This document shows, one piece after another, positions 51,477 to 56,537 of a stretch of DNA of 56,537 nucleotides. The stretch's first letter is position 1. Every line of letters starts with the position of its first letter. Location: NCBI GenBank assembly GCA_946539105.1, contig CAMNHG010000001.1:1-56537 (forward strand), read 5' to 3'. This DNA comes from an uncultured Clostridia bacterium. Its GTDB lineage: Bacteria; Bacillota; Clostridia; Oscillospirales; Acutalibacteraceae. The notes under the pieces are model-generated. The model was not told the origin of the DNA. It did no database searches and saw nothing but the letters and a program-made list of their open reading frames with translations. The translations under genes and the position numbers were made by a program.

Positions 51477-52034
51477 TTACTTTTTTCCGTTTCCGAATAT
51501 CTTGGGTGAAATTATTTTTACGTAAAAAACTACCATTATTGTAATAGCTTTATCGTAAAATAAAAATATAATATTGCCTAAGATTAAGAATATATACGGA
51601 ACATACATTCCGAAAACAGTGTACTCCTCGGCGGAAATCCCCAGGACAAAGGTCGTAAAGAAAAACGCCGCTATGGCCGCCGCGTTAAATACGGCGAATT
51701 TTAACACCCATACCAAAACTTTGTTTTTTATCTTATTCTCAAAGATATTTTTTAATATCGGATAGTACCCGAAAAGCGCGATAAAGAACACAACCGCCTC
51801 TTTATCCGTCGCTAAAAAAGCCGACAGTACCGAAACCACAACATAAACCGCGAACGCCCATTTGCAGTCATACTCAACTACAACAGACACGAAAATTGCT
51901 CCGGCAAAAATAGGAAGCGCGTATGTTCCAATCGGGATAAATGAGGTAATAATCATTAAAACCGTTGAAATTGCCGCAATAATCGCGCAATAAGCGATTT
52001 TGAAGGTCTTTTTATTAACTGAGCTTTTCTTCAT
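51477..52034 (-). CDS. Polytopic membrane protein, ECF S-component-like by eye
   Basis: 185 residues, five to six hydrophobic segments. The opening KIAYCAIIAAISTVLMIITS and the small size recall S components of ECF-type vitamin transporters, but no substrate-specific motif is visible and no EcfT/EcfA gene is nearby. The ATG at 52034 lies two bases after the stop of the J-protein gene (TGATTATG) and has no clear Shine-Dalgarno, so translation is probably coupled. Last gene of the DUF5685/J-protein operon. Function unknown. Confidence 0.6.
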   Translation of the reverse strand: MKKSSVNKKTFKIAYCAIIAAISTVLMIITSFIPIGTYALPIFAGAIFVSVVVEYDCKWAFAVYVVVSVLSAFLATDKEAVVFFIALFGYYPILKNIFENKIKNKVLVWVLKFAVFNAAAIAAFFFTTFVLGISAEEYTVFGMYVPYIFLILGNIIFLFYDKAITIMVVFYVKIISPKIFGNGKK

Positions 52035-52036
52035 AA

Positions 52037-52645
52037 TCAACAGGATCTGCAGCAGCTGCAAAGACAATCCGCGCACATAATCGCCGAGCAAATATCACAA
52101 ACCGAGCACGCGGTTGAATTTGTATTGGGATTTGTTGTGTATCCGCCGTAATTGTAGGCGCGCTGGGTATTCATATTGTTAACCGCAGTGCGGTATTCGG
52201 CGTTGTTCGGATCCATATTGCAGGCAGTATTAAAGTAAGTGTTTGCCTGCTCGTTAAAGCCCCTGCGGTACGCGCACATTCCCATAAGAAAATGCCATTC
52301 GGCATCGCGCTCATTTTGAGGAGTACTGTTAAGAATATTCTCAGCTTCATTAATCATATTGCGCTGAATATAAATTCTAACGCTGTAGAATTTGGAGTTC
52401 TGAGCGTTGTATGAGCTGTAGCCGCCGGTGCTCTGCGAGCCTGTACCCTTGCCTTTTTGGCGCATATTATTAATTTGGTCATACGCCTCGTTGACTTCCT
52501 TCATTTTTTCTTCCGCTACATCGGCGAGGGGACTGTTTGTGTAGTTATCGGGATGATATTTTTTAGCAAGCTCTCTGTATGCCTTTTTTACTTCTTCATC
52601 TGATGCGTTCGGAGAAACCCCGAGCACCTCATACGGATTGTTCAT
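52037..52645 (-). CDS. J-domain protein with helical repeats and a C-terminal cysteine cluster
   Basis: 202 residues. Residues 1-65 are a J domain (NPYEVLGVSPNAS, and the DnaK-activating HPD in KKYHPDNY). Residues about 90-160 form TPR-like helices (AEWHFLMGMCAYRRGFNEQA). The last 23 residues contain nine cysteines (180, 183, 186, 191, 194, 196, 198, 199, 202), suggesting metal binding or lipid modification. There is no G/F or zinc-finger domain, so it is not DnaJ itself. ATG after AGGAGG, overlapping the end of the DUF5685 gene by 17 bases. Confidence 0.82.
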   Translation of the reverse strand: MNNPYEVLGVSPNASDEEVKKAYRELAKKYHPDNYTNSPLADVAEEKMKEVNEAYDQINNMRQKGKGTGSQSTGGYSSYNAQNSKFYSVRIYIQRNMINEAENILNSTPQNERDAEWHFLMGMCAYRRGFNEQANTYFNTACNMDPNNAEYRTAVNNMNTQRAYNYGGYTTNPNTNSTACSVCDICSAIMCADCLCSCCRSC

Positions 52646-53489
52646 TTTTTACCTCCTGCCGTTTATTCAACACGGCATTTTGCTTATTTGGTAAGCCGTA
52701 TAACATAAAATTATCAAGAATCGCCTTGAAATCAATTATATCAAGCAAATTATAAGCGTCGTAGGCTCTGGCAAGCGACTGGCTCAGCACAGAACCGATG
52801 TAGTCTTGATCATTAATGCCGGACATAATAAACGGGTTGAAATTGCCGGACTTAATATCCTTTTCATAATCGTCCGCGGCGTCGATAAGATATACCCACC
52901 TGCCGATTTGATAGCCAAATTCACTTAGAACTCTCCGCTGAGAATCACTGCCGCCTTCGAGCGCGGCTAAGCCTGAGAGCATTCCCGCCGTTGGCTCGGC
53001 GGCCTTATCAACCGTTACATATTCATTATTTTCGGCGGCTTTTTGATTTTTCATCATCTCGCGGACTATATTTTCAATATCGGGAAAACACTTCGCTGCC
53101 TTCCTTTGACGACGGCTGAAAAACGGCTTGATGATTTTTAACGCGGTTCGCTTAAAAAAACCGCTGTCGTCAATATCATCAATCACCTTATAATAAGCAG
53201 AAATGACTGAAAGTGCCGACGCCTTGCTGTAGGCGTCGTCCTTACAAGCGGCAAATTTGCACTTTTTCAGAGGATTGAATTTGCACCGTCCGTCTGAAAA
53301 TCCTGTGCAGGAGCGTTTAAGCGACATAAGCAAAATCGTGTAAAATGTGCAGTCGTAGCTTAAAATAAGCCTTGTCATAAAGCCGTAGTCCTTGCCGAGC
53401 TGCCTGCACAAACCGCAGTAAACCGACTTATACGCCTCGTATTCTTTAATCTTTAGCTCATCCTTGAAGATTTGAAGATAGCCGAACAC
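52629..53489 (-). CDS. DUF5685 family protein
   Basis: 286 residues, soluble, almost all helical. Family landmarks: YKSVYCGLCRQLGKDYGFM near residue 20, LSYDCTFY, and a cysteine-rich RCKFNPLKKC stretch. Two acidic motifs, VIDDIDDSGF (about 101-110) and YLIDAADDYEKDIKSGNF (about 201-218), are placed like the two Asp-rich motifs of class I isoprenoid synthases. The start is GTG with AAGGAGC upstream. It overlaps the J-protein gene, so the two are made together. Function not established. Confidence 0.75.
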   Translation of the reverse strand: MFGYLQIFKDELKIKEYEAYKSVYCGLCRQLGKDYGFMTRLILSYDCTFYTILLMSLKRSCTGFSDGRCKFNPLKKCKFAACKDDAYSKASALSVISAYYKVIDDIDDSGFFKRTALKIIKPFFSRRQRKAAKCFPDIENIVREMMKNQKAAENNEYVTVDKAAEPTAGMLSGLAALEGGSDSQRRVLSEFGYQIGRWVYLIDAADDYEKDIKSGNFNPFIMSGINDQDYIGSVLSQSLARAYDAYNLLDIIDFKAILDNFMLYGLPNKQNAVLNKRQEVKNEQSV

Positions 53490-53598
53490 AGATTTGCTCC
53501 TTTTACCTTAATTTAATTATTATACTATATTTGTGCAAAATTTTCAATAGTTAGACAGGATTAGCGTTAATTTTTCTAAAATAGAAAAAATTTCGGAT

Positions 53599-53618
53599 TT
53601 ATATGTGATAACATATAA
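53599..53618. other. Perfect inverted repeat upstream of the HAD gene
   Basis: TTATATGT-GATA-ACATATAA lies 21 bases before ATG 53640. It could be an operator or a hairpin in the leader; nothing more can be said. Confidence 0.4.
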
Positions 53619-53639
53619 AAAAACAAAACGGTGAATATT

Positions 53640-54203
53640 ATGAACGTTTACGACTTTGACAAAACTATATACAGCGGTGATTCCACCGCGGATTTTTACC
53701 TTTTTTCGCTGAAAAGGCATAAAAAAATAATCACTCTGGCTCCATCGCTTTTGGGTGCGGTAATGAAGTATTATGTTTTAAAAAAAGGGACAAAAACCGA
53801 CTTTAAGCAGGTTATGTACAGGTTTTTGCGTTACTGCGATATTGACAGGGATGTTGCGGATTTTTGGGAGATTAACCAAAGCAAAATCAAGAAATATTAT
53901 CTTAAGCAAAAGCGCGATGACGATGTAATAATCTCCGCCTCGCCGGAATTTTTGCTTGAACCTATCATAAAAAAGCTCAACATCGGCACGCTTATGGCTT
54001 CGCGCGTTGACAAGCACACAGGAATATACAACGGAATCAACTGCCACGGAAAAGAAAAGGTGCGCAGGTTTTATGAGGTTTTCCCCGACGGAAAAATCGA
54101 AGAATTTTATTCTGACAGCTACAGCGACTCTCCCCTTGCGGAGATTGCGGATAAGGCGTTTATGGTAGACGGCGAGAATGTGACAACGTGGATATTTAAA
54201 TAA
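53640..54203 (+). CDS. HAD-IB family phosphatase
   Basis: 187 residues. HAD motif I is NVYDFDKTIYSGD (nucleophile and acid Asp near residues 5 and 7), motif II is ISASPEFL, and motifs III/IV are GKEKV and YSDSYSDSPL. The cap is short and helical, as in the PSPase-like HAD-IB group that includes phosphoserine and lipid-phosphate phosphatases. The ATG at 53640 with GGTGA upstream is preferred to an in-frame GTG. It stands alone, followed by a strong terminator. Substrate unknown. Confidence 0.85.
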   Translation: MNVYDFDKTIYSGDSTADFYLFSLKRHKKIITLAPSLLGAVMKYYVLKKGTKTDFKQVMYRFLRYCDIDRDVADFWEINQSKIKKYYLKQKRDDDVIISASPEFLLEPIIKKLNIGTLMASRVDKHTGIYNGINCHGKEKVRRFYEVFPDGKIEEFYSDSYSDSPLAEIADKAFMVDGENVTTWIFK

Positions 54204-54208
54204 AAATC

Positions 54209-54239
54209 AGCTCCTCAGACGAGGAGCTTTTGCTTTTTT
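54209..54239 (+). terminator. Terminator of the HAD gene
   Basis: Stem AGCTCCTC-AGAC-GAGGAGCT (54209-54228) then TTTGCTTTTTT. Confidence 0.9.
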
Positions 54240-54250
54240 ATAATCTGAAT

Positions 54251-55105
54251 TTAGTTGCAGCCGCAGTTAAACTTCGGAGAATTACCAAATTCTTCCTCGG
54301 CTGTTGCGGGAGGATAGAACGAATCTCCGGGAAAATCAATCTTGCTGAATGCCTCGCACGGATCGTCGCTTTGGTCTGTGCATTCCTTGCGCGGTACGCA
54401 GAAATCGTAGGTCGGGATAGTCAGCTGTACGCTTCTGCTCAGCTGAATAATAGAAAATACGCCAAGCGTTGTTGTTACCTGCTGGGTTGTAGGTGCTGCC
54501 AAAGCGGCTCCGAAAAATTCTGTAACGTTCTCAGGTACAAACGGAAGAATTACAGGCGTTGTGACAGGCGACAAGCCCGAGGCAAGCACCATGGGATATG
54601 ATACCTGAACCTCTGCTCTGGGCAAGGTTCCGCTTTCTGCCGTGCAGCAGTTAAACTCCGCAGGATCAATGGCGGCTTCAACGTCATCGCTCGAAAAGCT
54701 CTTTACATTTGCGTCGCTGCCGTAAAGAACCGCGCGCTTTGAGTAAACGGCGAGTCCCGTCACGCTTTCGGGCGCGCTGCCTGCGGCTGTGTAAAGCTCA
54801 ACAAATACCGCAAAGTAATAAACCACATCTACCGAGAAGTAGCCCCTGTGAAATGCCACGCTGTCAACATTAACAGTTGATGTGAGCACGCTTGCCCTTG
54901 TAACTCTGGCGGCAGCGGCGGTTTCTACCTGCTGTTGAACTTCGTCGGTAAAGAACACGGTTAAATCCCTGATGCAGTCCTTAGCACCACAGCTGTCATA
55001 AATTCTGTCTACATCGACGCATACCGGATCAAATTCCGGAGAGCTGTCTAAATCGTTTTTATAATCTGTTTGCTGTGTCTCCATAGCTTCAGATACTTCC
55101 GACAT
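54251..55105 (-). CDS. Conserved clostridial protein of unknown function, cysteine-containing
   Basis: 284 residues, no signal peptide or membrane segment. It opens MSEVSEAMETQQTDY and continues VCVDVDRIYDSCGAKDCIRDL, then repeated beta-strand segments (TSTVNVDSVAF, YFSVDVVYYFAVFVELY, AVYSKRAVLYGSD) and ends FNCGCN. From memory this resembles a widespread uncharacterised protein of Clostridia. The strand-rich form, lack of a signal and several cysteines would suit a spore-coat or other self-assembling protein, but that is inference. ATG 55105 follows GGAGG and is preferred to a start 16 codons upstream. Monocistronic. Confidence 0.72.
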   Translation of the reverse strand: MSEVSEAMETQQTDYKNDLDSSPEFDPVCVDVDRIYDSCGAKDCIRDLTVFFTDEVQQQVETAAAARVTRASVLTSTVNVDSVAFHRGYFSVDVVYYFAVFVELYTAAGSAPESVTGLAVYSKRAVLYGSDANVKSFSSDDVEAAIDPAEFNCCTAESGTLPRAEVQVSYPMVLASGLSPVTTPVILPFVPENVTEFFGAALAAPTTQQVTTTLGVFSIIQLSRSVQLTIPTYDFCVPRKECTDQSDDPCEAFSKIDFPGDSFYPPATAEEEFGNSPKFNCGCN

Positions 55106-55111
55106 AAAAAT

Positions 55112-55169
55112 ACCTCCATAATAAGTATTTACAGGCTTTGCAACACTGTACAATACATTTTATGGAGGT
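55112..55169. promoter_or_regulatory. Inverted repeat spanning the leader of the 284-residue protein gene
   Basis: ACCTCCATA (55112-55120) and TATGGAGGT (55161-55169) are exact inverted copies 40 bases apart. On the minus strand one copy contains the Shine-Dalgarno GGAGG, so pairing with the other would hide the ribosome site. Confidence 0.45.
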
Positions 55170-55184
55170 GTTGTGTTTTGGTGA

Positions 55185-56408
55185 TTACGCGGTATATTTT
55201 TCAAGAACTTTTTTAAAATTGTCTCTGACCGCCTTGCAATCGGACGCGGTATGGTTTGTCAGAGTAATAAATATCTCGGATTTATCGGTATTATAAGAAA
55301 GTATCGACCCAAAAGCGTCAAACTTGCCGTCAATATATGCACTTTTGCCGTTCAGGTTAACTCCGAATCCATAGGCAGTTTTATTATCCTTTACCCCGGA
55401 AACCTGATTTGTAAACATCATATTAAATGACGCAGGAGTTAATACCTGACTGTTAAGTAATCCGTCGGTCCATTTAAGCAGGTCGGAAACGTTTGAAATC
55501 ATACCGAACGAAGAATATCCTACTCCTTTATAATTAAGGCTCTTTGTGTTTGAGCCCTTGTCGTAAGCATTCGCCATTTTTTCGTCCGGGATAAAACCTG
55601 AGCTTCCCATTCCGAGCGGAGTGAAAATATTATTCTTCAGATAATCCGAATACGCCATTCCGCTTGCCTTCTCAATAACTTCTCCCAACAGGAAGTAGTT
55701 GCTCTCGGACACATCAAATTTTGTGCCCGGGGCAAAAGCGAGCTGCTGAGATAAAATCCAGTCGAGAATCGCATTTTTATTTTCTTTTTCAGAATTATTT
55801 TCTTTAACGGCTTTATCCAGCTCACCGTGAAGGTAATTGGATGGTGTGGTTATGTCGTTATGCAAAACATAGGTTTTTATGCCGGACGTCATATTCAAAA
55901 GCTGCTTAACCGTTATCTTCTTTCCTGCCTCGTAATCGGGAAAATATTTTTCGAGGGTATCATCAAGACTGAGCTTCTTTTTCTCTGACAGCATCAGAAC
56001 AGCGGCGGCGGTAAACTGCTTGGTAATATTGCCTGTGTAAAAACGGGTATTGATTGAATTATCAATGTGTTTATCGCTGTTTGCCGCTCCCTTTGAGCTG
56101 AGATATTCAAAGTCGTTTCCGAGCTTCATATAAATTGAGCCGTAAAACTTATTTGTTTCCACAATCTTGTCAAACTGAGAGATTATCTCGCCCGATTTTC
56201 TCTTAATCGCGACAAAATTGTAGCTTACTCCCTGAGCTGAATCAGGCGTTGCGGGCGGTGATGTGGTAGGCGCGACTGTAGCCTGTACAGTCGATGCCTG
56301 AGTTACGGGCTCGGTCTCGGATTCTGACTCTGAGCCTGAATTGCAGCCGCACATCAACGCCGAGCCGGCGATTAACAAGCATAATAATATACTAATCGGT
56401 TTTAACAA
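55185..56408 (-). CDS. Beta-lactamase/PBP-fold lipoprotein with degenerate active site
   Basis: 407 residues: a lipoprotein-type signal (residues 1-22, LMCGC), a Ser/Thr/Glu/Pro linker (about 23-62) and a class C beta-lactamase-like (serine hydrolase, PF00144-type) domain (about 70-407). The SxxK motif reads NITK (127-130), so the nucleophile serine is Asn (AAT codon). The YxN motif region, normally FxYSN, reads FDVSESNYF. The HxG position near the end reads IDGKFD. The fold markers LLNMTSGI and GEVIEKASG are otherwise good. It is likely non-catalytic, perhaps a binding protein. TTG start with GAGGTGA upstream. Confidence 0.8.
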   Translation of the reverse strand: MLKPISILLCLLIAGSALMCGCNSGSESESETEPVTQASTVQATVAPTTSPPATPDSAQGVSYNFVAIKRKSGEIISQFDKIVETNKFYGSIYMKLGNDFEYLSSKGAANSDKHIDNSINTRFYTGNITKQFTAAAVLMLSEKKKLSLDDTLEKYFPDYEAGKKITVKQLLNMTSGIKTYVLHNDITTPSNYLHGELDKAVKENNSEKENKNAILDWILSQQLAFAPGTKFDVSESNYFLLGEVIEKASGMAYSDYLKNNIFTPLGMGSSGFIPDEKMANAYDKGSNTKSLNYKGVGYSSFGMISNVSDLLKWTDGLLNSQVLTPASFNMMFTNQVSGVKDNKTAYGFGVNLNGKSAYIDGKFDAFGSILSYNTDKSEIFITLTNHTASDCKAVRDNFKKVLEKYTA

Positions 56409-56475
56409 AACAAATCACCTCTGTATAGTTGCCGAAATCCGGCGAATTACAATAAGCAAATGTGTTTTATGCGTA

Positions 56476-56537
56476 TTATATCTTTTCCATCTTGCAGAAA
56501 TTTGCCATCAGCTTTTTAGTACCGGATTTTTCAAAGG
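56476..56537 (-). CDS. C-terminal end of a probable PcrA/UvrD helicase
   Basis: Only about 20 residues are inside the window, ending KSGTKKLMANFCKMEKI and a TAA stop. The GTKKLMANF pattern is what I recall for the tail of clostridial PcrA helicases, the part that follows the KFGxGTV segment. With so little sequence the call is tentative. It is read in the same direction as the lipoprotein gene, 67 bases before its start. Confidence 0.5.
   Translation of the reverse strand, partial: FEKSGTKKLMANFCKMEKI

Noticed and set aside
55106..55184. Sigma-K promoter before the 284-residue protein gene
   Set aside because: A CATAAAATG stretch is close to the -10 pattern, but no convincing -35 was found; one loose match is not enough to annotate.

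Overview
The window reads as an ordinary chromosomal stretch of a low-to-moderate GC, Gram-positive, spore-lineage member of the Clostridia, most like gut Oscillospirales/Ruminococcaceae. The reasons are purine-rich Shine-Dalgarno sites, frequent TTG and GTG starts, many -35/-10 pairs with a 17-base spacer, and sporulation genes (spoIVB next to spo0A, a bofA-like gene, a SpoIIM-family gene). No prophage, CRISPR array, tRNA or rRNA was seen. Placement below class level is inference.

Left part (1-16.4 kb): a PHP phosphoesterase cut by the window edge; a leftward run of murD, two M42 aminopeptidases, a GNAT acetyltransferase and an aluminium-resistance/methionine gamma-lyase-like PLP enzyme; a divergent MocR-type regulator; a zinc-uptake operon (Fur-family regulator, binding protein, ATPase, permease, extra lipoprotein) behind a promoter framed by two perfect palindromes; a Trk/Ktr potassium pair; a GMP synthase lacking its glutaminase half; an esterase-like protein without the nucleophile serine; and rnpB.

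Middle part (16.4-43.1 kb): malic enzyme; the CCA-adding enzyme with a CtpE-like P-type ATPase; spoIVB and spo0A; a seven-gene purine operon (purE-F-M-N, PurO-type cyclohydrolase, stand-alone AICAR transformylase, purD) whose last IMP steps use two proteins instead of bifunctional PurH; a duplicated CmpB-family membrane protein next to a MITE-like element; slipin/NfeD; DUF4364; a BofA-like protein and SecG; then a genome-maintenance block pyrE-radC-uvrB-parE-parC.

Right part (43.1-56.5 kb) is the most accessory-looking: a 79-residue protein under a promoter whose spacer is a LexA-type box; a 380-bp gap with repeats; a four-gene membrane cluster including a SpoIIM-family protein and two paralogous single-pass proteins; proC; a 1234-residue secreted protein with ten Big2-like repeats and a GH24 lysozyme domain interrupted by an SH3b domain; a J-domain protein with nine clustered cysteines coupled to a DUF5685 protein and a membrane protein; a HAD phosphatase; an unassigned clostridial protein; a beta-lactamase-fold lipoprotein that has lost its catalytic motifs; and the tail of a probable PcrA helicase.

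The best candidates for undescribed biology are the LexA-boxed small gene, the DUF5685/J-protein/membrane triad, the lysozyme with an inserted SH3b, the two apparent pseudoenzymes, and the small elements whose terminal hairpins covary.
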